Shown here piece after piece: positions 49,720-63,855 of a stretch of DNA of 64,000 nt. Numbering within the stretch: position 1 is the first letter of the stretch; the number at the start of each line of letters is the position of its first letter. The notes beneath the pieces were generated by a model. That model had not been told where the DNA came from, ran no database searches, and saw only the letters and a program-made list of their open reading frames with translations. Origin of the DNA: Sepiola atlantica (Eukaryota; Mollusca; Cephalopoda; Sepiida; Sepiolidae); the NCBI GenBank assembly GCA_963556195.1, contig CAUVYP010001208.1, positions 4,526,001-4,590,000 on the forward strand. The letters are read 5' to 3'. The position numbers were made by a program, and so were the translations under genes.

Positions 49720-51393
49720 TTAGCGCGTTTTAAAGTTGATATCGCTTTTGTTTATAACTTCCACATTTATTCGAATTGTGCAACGAAACTTTGCACAGGT
49801 TAGCGGAGTCACATGTTCTACGGAAGCACCAAGTTTCAGAAGTGCAGCTCTTGTACTGCCGGAGATATGTCGATACAAACTGAATACGCAAACTATCAAC
49901 AAAATTTAGTGCGATTTAAAGTTGATATCGCTTTTGTTTATAACTTCACCATTCTTTAGAATTGTGCAACGAAACTTTGCAGAGATAAGCGGAGTCACAT
50001 GCTCTACTGAAGTACCAAGTTTCAGAAGTGCAGCTCTTGTACTGCCGGAGATATGTCGATACAAACTGAATACGCAAAACATCGACAAAATTTAGCGCGT
50101 TTTAAAGTTGATATCGCTTTTGTTTATAACTTCCACATTTATTCGAATTGTGCCACGAAACTTTGCACAGATTAGCGGAGTCACATGTTCTACTGAAGTA
50201 CCAAGTTTCAGAAGTGCAGCTCTTGTACTGCCGGAGATATGTCGATACAAACTGAATACGCAAAACATCAACAAAATTTAGCGCGTTTTAAAGTTGATAT
50301 CGCTTTTGTTTATAACTTCCACATTTATTCGAATTGTGCAACGAAACTTTGCAGACCGTCGCGGAGACACACGTTCTACTGAAGTACCAAGTTTCAGAAG
50401 TGCAGCTCTTGTACTGCCGGAGATATGTCGATACAAACTGAATACGCAAAACATCAACAAAATTTAGCGCGTTTTAAAGTTGATATCGCTTTTGTTTATA
50501 ACTTCCACATTTATTCGAATTGTGCAACGAAACTTTGCACAGATTAGCGGAGTCACATTTTCTACTGAAGTACCCAGTTTCAGAAGTGCAGCTCTTGTAC
50601 TGCCGGAGATATGTCGATACAAACTGAATACGCAAAACATCAACAAAATTTAGCGCGTTTTAAAGTTGATATCGCTTTTGTTTATAACTTCCACATTTAT
50701 TCGAATTGTGCAACGAAACTTTGTAGACAGTCGCGGATAAACCTTTTCTACTGAGGTACCAAGTTTCAGAAGTGCAGCTCTTGTACTGCCGGAGATATGT
50801 CGATACAAACTGAATACGCAAAACATCAACAAAATTTAGCGCGTTTTAAAGTTGATATCGCTTTTGTTTATAACTTCCACATTTATTCGAATTGTGCAAC
50901 GAAACTTTGCAGACAGTCGCGGAGACACATGTTCTACTGTAGTACCAAGTTTCAGAAGTGCAGCTCTTGTACTACCGGAGATATGTCGATACAAACCGAA
51001 TACGCAAAACATCAACAAAATTTAGCGCGTTTTAAAGTTGATATCGCTTTTGTTTATAACTTCCACATTTATTCGAATTGTGCAACGAAACTTTGCACAG
51101 ATTAGCGGAGTCACATGTTCTACGGAAGTACCAAGTTTCAGAAGTGCAGCTCTTGTACTGCCGGAGATATGTCGATACAAACCGAATACGCAAAACATCA
51201 ACAAAATTTAGCGCGTTTTAAAGTTGATATCGCTTTTGTTTATAACTTCCACATTTATTCGAATTGTGCAACGAAACTTTGAACAGATTAGCGGAGTCAC
51301 ATGTTCTACGGAAGTACCAAGTTTCAGAAGTGCAGCTCTTGTACTGCCGGAGATATGTCGATACAAACTGAATACGCAAAACATCAACAAAAT
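49162..51393 (+). repeat. 12-monomer segment, copy 2 of a 3162 bp offset duplication
   Basis: Counterpart of 46000-48231 with the same order and the rare 'gtgccacgaaac'. After 51393 it passes to a B monomer ending 'aaacttaat', while copy 1 passes to A2. Different exchanges therefore trimmed the two copies. Confidence 0.87.
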
Positions 51394-54300
51394 TTAGCGC
51401 GTTTTAAAGTTGATATCGCTTTTGTTTATAACTTCCACATTTATTCGAATTGTGCAACGAAACTTTGCAGACCGTCGCGGAGATACACGTTCTACTGAAG
51501 TACCAAGTTTCAGAAGTGCAGCTCTTGTACTGCCGGAGATATGTCGATACAAACTTAATACGCAAAACATCAACAAAATTTAGCGCGTTTTAAAGTTGAT
51601 ATCGCTTTTGTTTATAACTTCCACATTTATTCGAATTGTGCAACGAAACTTTGCACAGATTAGCGGAGTCACATTTTCTACTGAAGTACCAAGTTTCAGA
51701 AGTGCAGCTCTTGTACTGCCGGAGATATGTCGATACAAACTGAATACGCAAAACATCAACAAAATTTAGCGCGTTTTAAAGTTGATATCGCTTTTGTTTA
51801 TAACTTCCACATTTATTCGAATTGTGCAACGAAACTTTGTAGACAGTCGCGGATAGGCCTTTTCTACTGAGGTACGAAGTTTCAGAAGTGCAGCTCTTGT
51901 ACTGCCGGAGATATGTCGATACAAACTGAATACGCAAAACATCAACAAAATTTAGCGCGTTTTAAAGTTGATATCGCTTTTGTTTATAACTTCCACATTT
52001 ATTCGAATTGTGCAACGAAACTTTGCAGACAGTCGCGGAGACACATGTTCTACTGAAGTACCAAGTTTCAGAAGTGTAGCTCTTGTACTGCCGGAGATAT
52101 GTCGATACAAACCGAATACGCAAAACATCAACAAAATTTAGCGCGTTTTAAAGTTGATATCGCTTTTGTTTATAACTTCCACATTTATTCGAATTGTGCA
52201 ACGAAACTTTGCACAGATTAGCGGAGTCACATGTTCTACGGAAGTACCAAGTTACAGAAGTGCAGCTCTTGTACTGCCGGAGATATGTCGATACAAACTG
52301 AATACGCAAAACATCAACAAAATTTAGCGCGTTTTAAAGTTGATATCGCTTTTGTTTATAACTTCGACATTTATTCGAATTGTGCAACGAAACTTTGTAG
52401 ACAGTCGCATATAGGCCTTTTCTACTGAGGTACCAAGTTTCAGAAGTGCAGCTCTTGTACTGCCGGAGATATGTCGATACAAACTGAATACGCAAAACAT
52501 CAACAAAATTTAGCGCGTTTTAAAGTTGATATCGCTTTTGTTTATAACTTCCACATTTATTCGAATTGTGCAACGAAACTTTGCAGACAGTCGCGGAGAC
52601 ACATGTTCTACTGAAGTACCAAGTTTCAGAAGTGCAGCTCTTGTACTGCCGGAGATATGTCGATACAAACCGAATACGCAAAACATCAACAAAATTTAGC
52701 GCGTTTTAAAGTTGATATCGCTTTTGTTTATAACTTCCACATTTATTCGAATTGTGCAACGAAACTTTGCAGACCGTCGCGGAGACACACGTTCTACTGA
52801 AGTACCAAGTTTCAGAAGTGCAGCTCTTGTACTGCCGGAGATATGTCGATACAAACTGAATACGCAAAACATCAACAAAATTTAGTGCGATTTAAAGTTG
52901 ATATCGCTTTTGTTTATAACTTCACCATTCTTTAGAATTGTGCAACGAAACTTTGCAGAGATAAGCGGAGTCACCTGCTCTACTGAAGTACCAAGTTTCA
53001 GAAGTGCAGCTCTTTTACTGCCGGAGATATGTCGATACAAACTGAATACGCAAAACATCAACAAAATTTAGCGCGTTTTAAAGTTGATATCGCTTTTGTT
53101 TATAACTTCCACATTTATTCGAATTGTGCAACGAAACTTTGCACAGATTAGCGGAGTCACATTTTCTACTGAAGTACCAAGTTTCAGAAGTGCAGCTCTT
53201 GTACTGCCGGAGATATGTCGATACAAACTGAATACGTAAAACATCAACAAAATTTAGCGCGTTTTAAAGTTGATATCGCTTTTGTTTATAACTTCCACAT
53301 TTATTCGAATTGTGCAACGAAACTTTGCAGACAGTCGCGGAGACACATTTTCTACTGAAGTACCAAGTTTCAGAAGTGCAGCTCTTGTACTGCCGGAGAT
53401 ATGTCGATACAAACTGAATACGCAAAACATCAGCAAAATTTAGCGCGTTTTAAAGTTGATATCGCTTTTGTTTATAACTTCCACATTTATTCGAATTGTG
53501 CAACGAAACTTTGCACAGATTAGCGGAGTCACATGTTCTACGGAAGTACCAAGTTTCAGAAGTGCAGCTCTTGTACTGCCGGAGATATGTCGATACAAAC
53601 TGAATACGCAAACTATCAACAAAATTTAGTGCGATTTAAAGTTGATATCGCTTTTGTTTATAACTTCACCATTCTTTAGAATTGTGCAACGAAACTTTGC
53701 AGAGATAAGCGGAGTCACATGCTCTACTGAAGTACCAAGTTTCAGAAGTGCAGCTCTTGTACTGCCGGAGATATGTCGATACAAACTGAATACGCAAAAC
53801 ATCGACAAAATTTAGCGCGTTTTAAAGTTGATATCGCTTTTGTTTATAACTTCCACATTTATTCGAATTGTGCAACGAAACTTTGCACAGATTAGCGGAG
53901 TCACATGTTCTACTGAAGTACCAAGTTTCAGAAGTGCAGCTCTTGTACTGCCGGAGATATGTCGATACAAACTGAATACGCAAAACATCAACAAAATTTA
54001 GCGCGTTTTAAAGTTGATATCGCTTTTGTTTATAACTTCCACATTTATTCGAATTGTGCAACGAAACTTTGCAGACCGTCGCGGAGACACACGTGCTACT
54101 GAAGTACCAAGTTTCAGAAGTGCAGCTCTTGTACTGCCGGAGATATGTCGATACAAACTGAATACGCAAAACATCAACAAAATTTAGCGCGTTTTAAAGT
54201 TGATATCGCTTTTGTTTATAACTTCCACATTTATTCGAATTGTGCAACGAAACTTTGCACAGATTAGCGGAGTCACATTTTCTACTGAAGTACCCAGTTT

Positions 54301-54741
54301 CAGAAGTGCAGCTCTTGTACTGCCGGAGATATGTCGATACAAACTGAATACGCAAAACATCAACAAAATTTAGCGCGTTTTAAAGTTGATATCGCTTTTG
54401 TTTATAACTTCCACATTTATTCGAATTGTGCAACGAAACTTTGTAGACAGTCGCGGATAAACCTTTTCTACTGAGGTACCAAGTTTCAGAAGTGCAGCTC
54501 TTGTACTGCCGGAGATATGTCGATACAAACTGAATACGCAAAACATCAACAAAATTTAGCGCGTTTTAAAGTTGATATCGCTTTTGTTTATAACTTCCAC
54601 ATTTATTCGAATTGTGCAACGAAACTTTGCAGACAGTCGCGGAGACACATGTTCTACTGTAGTACCAAGTTTCAGAAGTGCAGCTCTTGTACTACCGGAG
54701 ATATGTCGATACAAACCGAATACGCGAAACATCAACAAAAT
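51394..54741 (+). repeat. 18-monomer segment related to 36142-39489 (offset 15,252 bp)
   Basis: The order B-A3-D-C-A1-D-C-B-E'-A3-C'-A1-E-A1-B-A3-D'-C matches 36142-39489, with 'aaacttaat' after the first B and 'cacctgctc' plus 'gctcttttac' in E'. It has gained private changes: 'gtgtagctc' (about 52077), 'gttacagaag' (52254), 'gtcgcatatagg' (about 52409) and 'cacgtgctactg' (about 54095). It is an older, dispersed copy, unlike the near-identical 11.3 kb pair. Confidence 0.83.
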
Positions 54742-55113
54742 TTAGCGCGTTTTAAAGTTGATATCGCTTTTGTTTATAACTTCCACATTTATTCGAATTG
54801 TGCAACGAAACTTTGCACAGATTAGCGGAGTCACATGTTCTACGGAAGTACCAAGTTTCAGAAGTGCAGCTCTTGTACTGCCGGAGATATGTCGATACAA
54901 ACTGAATACGCAAAACATCAACAAAATTTAGCGCGTTTTAAAGTTGATATCGCTTTTGTTTATAACTTCCACATTTATTCGAATTGTGCAACGAAACTTT
55001 GAACAGATTAGTGGAGTCACATGTTCTACGGAAGTACCAAGTTTCAGAAGTGCAGCTCTTGTACTGCCGGAGATATGTCGATACAAACTGAATACGCAAA
55101 ACATCAACAAAAT

Positions 55114-56601
55114 TCAGCGCGTTTTAAAGTTGATATCGCTTTTGTTTATAACTTCCACATTTATTCGAATTGTGCAACGAAACTTTGCACAGGTTAGCGG
55201 AGTCACATGTTCTACGGAAGCACCAAGTTTCAGAAGTGCAGCTCTTGTACTGCCGGAGATATGTCGATACAAACTGAATACGCAAACTATCAACAAAATT
55301 TAGTGCGATTTAAAGTTGATATCGCTTTTGTTTATAACTTCACCATTCTTTAGAATTGTGCAACGAAACTTTGCAGAGATAAGCGGAGTCACATGCTCTA
55401 CTGAAGTACCAAGTTTCAGAAGTGCAGCTCTTGTACTGCCGGAGATATGTCGATACAAACCGAATACGCAAAACATCAACAAAATTTAGCGCGTTTTAAA
55501 GTTGATATCGCTTTTGTTTATAACTTCCACATTTATTCGAATTGTGCAACGAAACTTTGCAAAGATTAGCGGAGTCACATTTTCTACTGAAGTACCCAGT
55601 TTCAGAAGTGCAGCTCTTGTACTGCCGGAGATATGTCGATACAAACTGAATACGCAAAACATCAACAAAATTTAGCGCGTTTTAAAGTTGATATCGCTTT
55701 TGTTTATAACTTCCACATTTATTCGAATTGTGCAACGAAACTTTGCAGACCGTCGCGGAGATACACGTTCTACTGAAGTACCAAGTTTCAGAAGTGCAGC
55801 TCTTGTACTGCCGGAGATATGTCGATACAAACTGAATACGCAAAACATCAACAAAATTTAGCGCGTTTTAAAGTTGATATCGCTTTTGTTTATAACTTCC
55901 ACATTTATTCGAATTGTGCAACGAAACTTTGCACAGATTAGCGGAGTCACATTTTCTACTGAAGTACCCAGTTTCAGAAGTGCAGCTCTTGTACTGCCGG
56001 AGATATGTCGATACAAACTGAATACGCAAAACATCAACAAAATTTAGCGCGTTTTAAAGTTGATATCGCTTTTGTTTATAACTTCCACATTTATTCGAAT
56101 TGTGCAACGAAACTTTGTAGACAGTCGCGGATAGGCCTTTTCTACTGAGGTACGAAGTTTCAGAAGTGCAGCTCTTGTACTGCCGGAGATATGTCGATAC
56201 AAACTGAATACGCAAAACATCAACAAAATTTAGCGCGTTTTAAAGTTGATATCGCTTTTGTTTATAACTTCCACATTTATTCGAATTGTGCAACGAAACT
56301 TTGCAGACAGTCGCGGAGACACATGTTCTACTGAAGTACCAAGTTTCAGAAGTGCAGCTCTTGTACTGCCGGAGATATGTCGATACAAACCGAATACGCA
56401 AAACATCAACAAAATTTAGCGCGTTTTAAAGTTGATATCGCTTTTGTTTATAACTTCCACATTTATTCGAATTGTGCAACGAAACTTTGCACAGATTAGC
56501 GGAGTCACATGTTCTACGGAAGTACCAAGTTTCAGAAGTGCAGCTCTTGTACTGCCGGAGATATGTCGATACAAACTGAATACGCAAAACATCAACAAAA
56601 T
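55114..56601 (+). repeat. Complete 8-mer backbone unit (1488 bp), third occurrence
   Basis: A2-E-A3-B-A3-D-C-A1, sharing 'tttgcaaagattagcgg' and 'ggagatacacg' with 48232-49719. The similarity between the two regions extends to the left as well, to about 53440 versus 46558. At its left edge 'aattcagcgcg' (about 55115) replaces 'aatttagcgcg'. Confidence 0.86.
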
Positions 56602-57717
56602 TTAGCGCGTTTTAAAGTTGATATCGCTTTTGTTTATAACTTCCAAATTTATTTGAATTGTGCAACGAAACTTTGCACAGGTTAGCGGAGTCACATGTTC
56701 TACGGAAGCACCAAGTTTCAGAAGTGCAGCTCTTGTACTGCCGGAGATATGTCGATACAAACTGAATACGCAAACTATCAACAAAATTTAGTGCGATTTA
56801 AAGTTGATATCGCTTTTGTTTATAACTTCACCATTCTTTAGAATTGTGCAACGAAACTTTGCAGAGATAAGCGGAGTCACATGCTCTACTGAAGTACCAA
56901 GTTTCAGAATTGCAGCTCTAGTACTGCCGGAGATATGTCGATACAAACTGAATACGCAAAACATCAACAAAATTTAGCGCGTTTTAAAGTTGATATCGCT
57001 TTTGTTTATAACTTCCACATTTATTCGAATTGTGCAACGAAACTTTGCAGACCGTCGCGGAGACACACGTTCTACTGAAGTACCAAGTTTCAGAAGTGCA
57101 GCTCTTGTACTGCCGGAGATATGTCGATACAAACTGAATACGCAAAACATCAACAAAATTTAGCGCGTTTTAAAGTTGATATCGCTTTTGTTTATAACTT
57201 CCACATTTATTCGAATTGTGCAACGAAACTTTGCACAGATTAGCGGAGTCACATTTTCTACTGAAGTACCCAGTTTCAGAAGTGCAGCTCTTGTACTGCC
57301 GGAGATATGTCGATACAAACTGAATACGCAAAACATCAACAAAATTTAGCGCGTTTTAAAGTTGATATCGCTTTTGTTTATAACTTCGACATTTATTCGA
57401 ATTGTGCAACGAAACTTTGTAGACAGTCGCGGATAGGCCTTTTCTACTGAGGTACCAAGTTTCAGAAGTGCAGCTCTTGTACTGCCGGAGATATGTCGAT
57501 ACAAACTGAATACGCAAAACATCAACAAAATTTAGCGCGTTTTAAAGTTGATATCGCTTTTGTTTATAACTTCCACATTTATTCGAATTGTGCAACGAAA
57601 CTTTGCAGACAGTCGCGGAGACACATGTTCTACTGAAGTACCAAGTTTCAGAAGTGCAGCTCTTGTACTGCCGGAGATATGTCGATACAAACCGAATACG
57701 CAAAACATCAACAAAAT
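56602..57717 (+). repeat. Six-monomer bridge A2-E-B-A3-D-C
   Basis: It links the third 8-mer to the 10-mer array. E is followed directly by B, so the A3 that usually separates them is missing. Private changes are 'ttccaaatttatttg' near 56645 and 'gctctagtactg' near 56928. The D here carries the 'aacttcgac' mark also seen at 22007, 25727, 33352, 37072 and 52324. Confidence 0.8.
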
Positions 57718-60700
57718 TTAGCGCGTTTTAAAGTTGATATCGCTTTTGTTTATAACTTCCACATTTATTCGAATTGTGCAACGAAACTTTGCAGACCGTC
57801 GCGGAGACACACGTTCTACTGAAGTACCAAGTTTCAGAAGTGCAGCTCTTGTACTGCCGGAGATATGTCGATACAAACTGAATACGCAAAACATCAACAA
57901 AATTTAGTGCGATTTAAAGTTGATATCGCTTTTGTTTATAACTTCACCATTCTTTAGAATTGTGCAACGAAACTTTGCAGAGATAAGCGGAGTCACCTGC
58001 TCTACTGAAGTACCAAGTTTCAGAAGTGCAGCTCTTGTACTGCCGGAGATATGTCGATACAAACTGAATACGCAAAACATCAACAAAATTTAGCGCGTTT
58101 TAAAGTTGATATCGCTTTTGTTTATAACTTCCACATTTATTCGAATTGTGCAACGAAACTTTGCAGACCGTCGCGGAGACACACGTTCTACTGAAGTACC
58201 AAGTTTCAGAAGTGCAGCTCTTGTACTGCCGGAGATATGTCGATACAAACTGAATACGCAAAACATCAACAAAATTTAGCGCGTTTTAAAGTTGATATCG
58301 CTTTTGTTTATAACTTCCACATTTATTCGAATTGTGCAACGAAACTTTGCACAGATTAGCGGAGTCACATTTTCTACTGAAGTACCCAGTTTCAGAAGTG
58401 CAGCTCTTGTACTGCCGGAGATATGTCGATACAAACTGAATACGCAAAACATCAACAAAATTTAGCGCGTTTTAAAGTTGATATCGCTTTTGTTTATAAC
58501 TTCCACATTTATTCGAATTGTGCAACGAAACTTTGTAGACAGTCGCGGATAGGCCTTTTCTACTGAGGTACGAAGTTTCAGAAGTGCAGCTCTTGTACTG
58601 CCGGAGATATGTCGATACAAACTGAATACGCAAAACATCAACAAAATTTAGCGCGTTTTAAAGTTGATATCGCTTTTGTTTATAACTTCCACATTTATTC
58701 GAATTGTGCAACGAAACTTTGCAGACAGTCGCGGAGACACATGTTCTACTGAAGTACCAAGTTTCAGAAGTGCCGCTCTTGTACTGCCGGAGATATGTCG
58801 ATACAAACCGAATACGCAAAACATCAACAAAATTTAGCGCGTTTTAAAGTTGATATCGCTTTTGTTTATAACTTCCACATTTATTCGAATTGTGCAACGA
58901 AACTTTGCACAGATTAGCGGAGTCACATGTTCTACGGAAGTACCAAGTTTCAGAAGTGCAGCTCTTGTACTGCCGGAGATATGTCGATACAAACTGAATA
59001 CGCAAAACATCAACAAAATTTAGCGCGTTTTAAAGTTGATATCGCTTTTGTTTATAACTTCCACATTTATTCGAATTGTGCAACGAAACTTTGCACAGGT
59101 TAGCGGAGTCACATGTTCTACGGAAGCACCAAGTTTCAGAAGTGCAGCTCTTGTACTGCCGGAGATATGTCGATACAAACTGAATACGCAAACTATCAAC
59201 AAAATTTAGTGCGATTTAAAGTTGATATCGCTTTTGTTTATAACTTCACCATTCTTTAGAATTGTGCAACGAAACTTTGCAGAGATAAGCGGAGTCACAT
59301 GCTCTACTGAAGTACCAAGTTTCAGAAGTGCAGCTCTTGTACTGCCGGAGATATGTCGATACAAACTGAATACGCAAAACATCAACAAAATTTAGCGCGT
59401 TTTAAAGTTGATATCGCTTTTGTTTATAACTTCCACATTTATTCGAATTGTGCAACGAAACTTTGCAGACAGTCGCGGAGACACATGTTCTACTGAAGTA
59501 CCAAGTTTCAGAAGTGCAGCTCTTGTACTGCCGGAGATATGTCGATACAAACCGAATACGCAAAACATCAACAAAATTTAGCGCGTTTTAAAGTTGATAT
59601 CGCTTTTGTTTATAACTTCCACATTTATTCGAATTGTGCAACGAAACTTTGCAGACCGTCGCGGAGACACACGTTCTACTGAAGTACCAAGTTTCAGAAG
59701 TGCAGCTCTTGTACTGCCGGAGATATGTCGATACAAACTGAATACGCAAAACATCAACAAAATTTAGTGCGATTTAAAGTTGATATCGCTTTTGTTTATA
59801 ACTTCACCATTCTTTAGAATTGTGCAACGAAACTTTGCAGAGATAAGCGGAGTCACCTGCTCTACTGAAGTACCAAGTTTCAGAAGTGCAGCTCTTGTAC
59901 TGCCGGAGATATGTCGATACAAACTGAATACGCAAAACATCAACAAAATTTAGCGCGTTTTAAAGTTGATATCGCTTTTGTTTATAACTTCCACATTTAT
60001 TCGAATTGTGCAACGAAACTTTGCAGACCGTCGCGGAGACACACGTTCTACTGAAGTACCAAGTTTCAGAAGTGCAGCTCTTGTACTGCCGGAGATATGT
60101 CGATACAAACTGAATACGCAAAACATCAACAAAATTTAGCGCGTTTTAAAGTTGATATCGCTTTTGTTTATAACTTCCACATTTATTCGAATTGTGCAAC
60201 GAAACTTTGCACAGATTAGCGGAGTCACATTTTCTACTGAAGTACCCAGTTTCAGAAGTGCAGCTCTTGTACTGCCGGAGATATGTCGATACAAACTGAA
60301 TACGCAAAACATCAACAAAATTTAGCGCGTTTTAAAGTTGATATCGCTTTTGTTTATAACTTCCACATTTATTCGAATTGTGCAACGAAACTTTGTAGAC
60401 AGTCGCGGATAGGCCTTTTCTACTGAGGTACGAAGTTTCAGAAGTGCAGCTCTTGTACTGCCGGAGATATGTCGATACAAACTGAATACGCAAAACATCA
60501 ACAAAATTTAGCGCGTTTTAAAGTTGATATCGCTTTTGTTTATAACTTCCACATTTATTCGAATTGTGCAACGAAACTTTGCAGACAGTCGCGGAGACAC
60601 ATGTTCTACTGAAGTACCAAGTTTCAGAAGTGCCGCTCTTGTACTGCCGGAGATATGTCGATACAAACCGAATACGCAAAACATCAACAAAATTTAGCGC

Positions 60701-61437
60701 GTTTTAAAGTTGATATCGCTTTTGTTTATAACTTCCACATTTATTCGAATTGTGCAACGAAACTTTGCACAGATTAGCGGAGTCACATGTTCTACGGAAG
60801 TACCAAGTTTCAGAAGTGCAGCTCTTGTACTGCCGGAGATATGTCGATACAAACTGAATACGCAAAACATCAACAAAATTTAGCGCGTTTTAAAGTTGAT
60901 ATCGCTTTTGTTTATAACTTCCACATTTATTCGAATTGTGCAACGAAACTTTGCACAAGTTAGCGGAGTCACATGTTCTACGGAAGCACCAAGTTTCAGA
61001 AGTGCAGCTCTTGTACTGCCGGAGATATGTCGATACAAACAGAATACGCAAACTATCAACAAAATTTAGTGCGATTTAAAGTTGATATCGCTTTTGTTTA
61101 TAACTTCACCATTCTTTAGAATTGTGCAACGAAACTTTGCAGAGATAAGCGGAGTCACATGCTCTACTGAAGTACCAAGTTTCAGAAGTGCAGCTCTTGT
61201 ACTGCCGGAGATATGTCGATACAAACTGAATACGCAAAACATCAACAAAATTTAGCGCGTTTTAAAGTTGATATCGCTTTTGTTTATAACTTCCACATTT
61301 ATTCGAATTGTGCAACGAAACTTTGCAGACAGTCGCGGAGACACATGTTCTACTGAAGTACCAAGTTTCAGAAGTGCAGCTCTTGTACTGCCGGAGATAT
61401 GTCGATACAAACCGAATACGCAAAACATCAACAAAAT

Positions 61438-62925
61438 TTAGCGCGTTTTAAAGTTGATATCGCTTTTGTTTATAACTTCCACATTTATTCGAATTGTGCA
61501 ACGAAACTTTGCAGACCGTCGCGGAGACACACGTTCTACTGAAGTACCAAGTTTCAGAAGTGCAGCTCTTGTACTGCCGGAGATATGTCGATACAAACTG
61601 AATACGCAAAACATCAACAAAATTTAGTGCGATTTAAAGTTGATATCGCTTTTGTTTATAACTTCACCATTCTTTAGAATTGTGCAACGAAACTTTGCAG
61701 AGATAAGCGGAGTCACCTGCTCTACTGAAGTACCAAGTTTCAGAAGTGCAGCTCTTGTACTGCCGGAGATATGTCGATACAAACTGAATACGCAAAACAT
61801 CAACAAAATTTAGCGCGTTTTAAAGTTGATATCGCTTTTGTTTATAACTTCCACATTTATTCGAATTGTGCAACGAAACTTTGCAGACCGTCGCGGAGAC
61901 ACACGTTCTACTGAAGTACCAAGTTTCAGAAGTGCAGCTCTTGTACTGCCGGAGATATGTCGATACAAACTGAATACGCAAAACATCAACAAAATTTAGC
62001 GCGTTTTAAAGTTGATATCGCTTTTGTTTATAACTTCCACATTTATTCGAATTGTGCAACGAAACTTTGCACAGATTAGCGGAGTCACATTTTCTACTGA
62101 AGTACCCAGTTTCAGAAGTGCAGCTCTTGTACTGCCGGAGATATGTCGATACAAACTGAATACGCAAAACATCAACAAAATTTAGCGCGTTTTAAAGTTG
62201 ATATCGCTTTTGTTTATAACTTCCACATTTATTCGAATTGTGCAACGAAACTTTGCAGACCGTCGCGGAGACACACGTTCTACTGAAGTACCAAGTTTCA
62301 GAAGTGCAGCTCTTGTACTGCCGGAGATATGTCGATACAAACTGAATACGCAAAACATCAACAAAATTTAGTGCGATTTAAAGTTGATATCGCTTTTGTT
62401 TATAACTTCACCATTCTTTAGAATTGTGCAACGAAACTTTGCAGAGATAAGCGGAGTCACCTGCTCTACTGAAGTACCAAGTTTCAGAAGTGCAGCTCTT
62501 GTACTGCCGGAGATATGTCGATACAAACTGAATACGCAAAACATCAACAAAATTTAGCGCGTTTTAAAGTTGATATCGCTTTTGTTTATAACTTCCACAT
62601 TTATTCGAATTGTGCAACGAAACTTTGCAGACCGTCGCGGAGACACACGTTCTACTGAAGTACCAAGTTTCAGAAGTGCAGCTCTTGTACTGCCGGAGAT
62701 ATGTCGATACAAACTGAATACGCAAAACATCAACAAAATTTAGCGCGTTTTAAAGTTGATATCGCTTTTGTTTATAACTTCCACATTTATTCGAATTGTG
62801 CAACGAAACTTTGCACAGATTAGCGGAGTCACATTTTCTACTGAAGTACCCAGTTTCAGAAGTGCAGCTCTTGTACTGCCGGAGATATGTCGATACAAAC
62901 TGAATACGCAAAACATCAACAAAAT
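61438..62925 (+). repeat. 744 bp tandem duplication B-E'-B-A3 inside the third 10-mer
   Basis: The four monomers at 61438-62181 are repeated at 62182-62925 with the same class order and the same conceptual translations. A3 at 61996 is followed by B instead of D, and the unit then resumes with D at 62926. This is among the youngest events visible in the window. Confidence 0.9.
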
Positions 62926-63855
62926 TTAGCGCGTTTTAAAGTTGATATCGCTTTTGTTTATAACTTCCACATTTATTCGAATTGTGCAACGAAACTTTGT
63001 AGACAGTCGCGGATAGGCCTTTTCTACTGAGGTACGAAGTTTCAGAAGTGCAGCTCTTGTACTGCCGGAGATATGTCGATACAAACTGAATACGCAAAAC
63101 ATCAACAAAATTTAGCGCGTTTTAAAGTTGATATCGCTTTTGTTTATAACTTCCACATTTATTCGAATTGTGCAACGAAACTTTGCAGACAGTCGCGGAG
63201 ACACATGTTCTACTGAAGTACCAAGTTTCAGAAGTGCCGCTCTTGTACTGCCGGAGATATGTCGATACAAACCGAATACGCAAAACATCAACAAAATTTA
63301 GCGCGTTTTAAAGTTGATATCGCTTTTGTTTATAACTTCCACATTTATTCGAATTGTGCAACGAAACTTTGCACAGATTAGCGGAGTCACATGTTCTACG
63401 GAAGTACCAAGTTTCAGAAGTGCAGCTCTTGTACTGCCGGAGATATGTCGATACAAACTGAATACGCAAAACATCAACAAAATTTAGCGCGTTTTAAAGT
63501 TGATATCGCTTTTGTTTATAACTTCCACATTTATTCGAATTGTGCAACGAAACTTTGCACAAGTTAGCGGAGTCACATGTTCTACGGAAGCACCAAGTTT
63601 CAGAAGTGCAGCTCTTGTACTGCCGGAGATATGTCGATACAAACAGAATACGCAAACTATCAACAAAATTTAGTGCGATTTAAAGTTGATATCGCTTTTG
63701 TTTATAACTTCACCATTCTTTAGAATTGTGCAACGAAACTTTGCAGAGATAAGCGGAGTCACATGCTCTACTGAAGTACCAAGTTTCAGAAGTGCAGCTC
63801 TTGTACTGCCGGAGATATGTCGATACAAACTGAATACGCAAAACATCAACAAAAT

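Noticed and set aside
54944..55303. Plus-strand open frames of 65-119 codons spanning two monomers
   Set aside because: They arise where a class lacks the usual TAG or TGA in that frame (for example 'aattcagcg' at 55115, or 'ttctacgga' in place of 'ttctactga'). They are chance read-through of satellite units.
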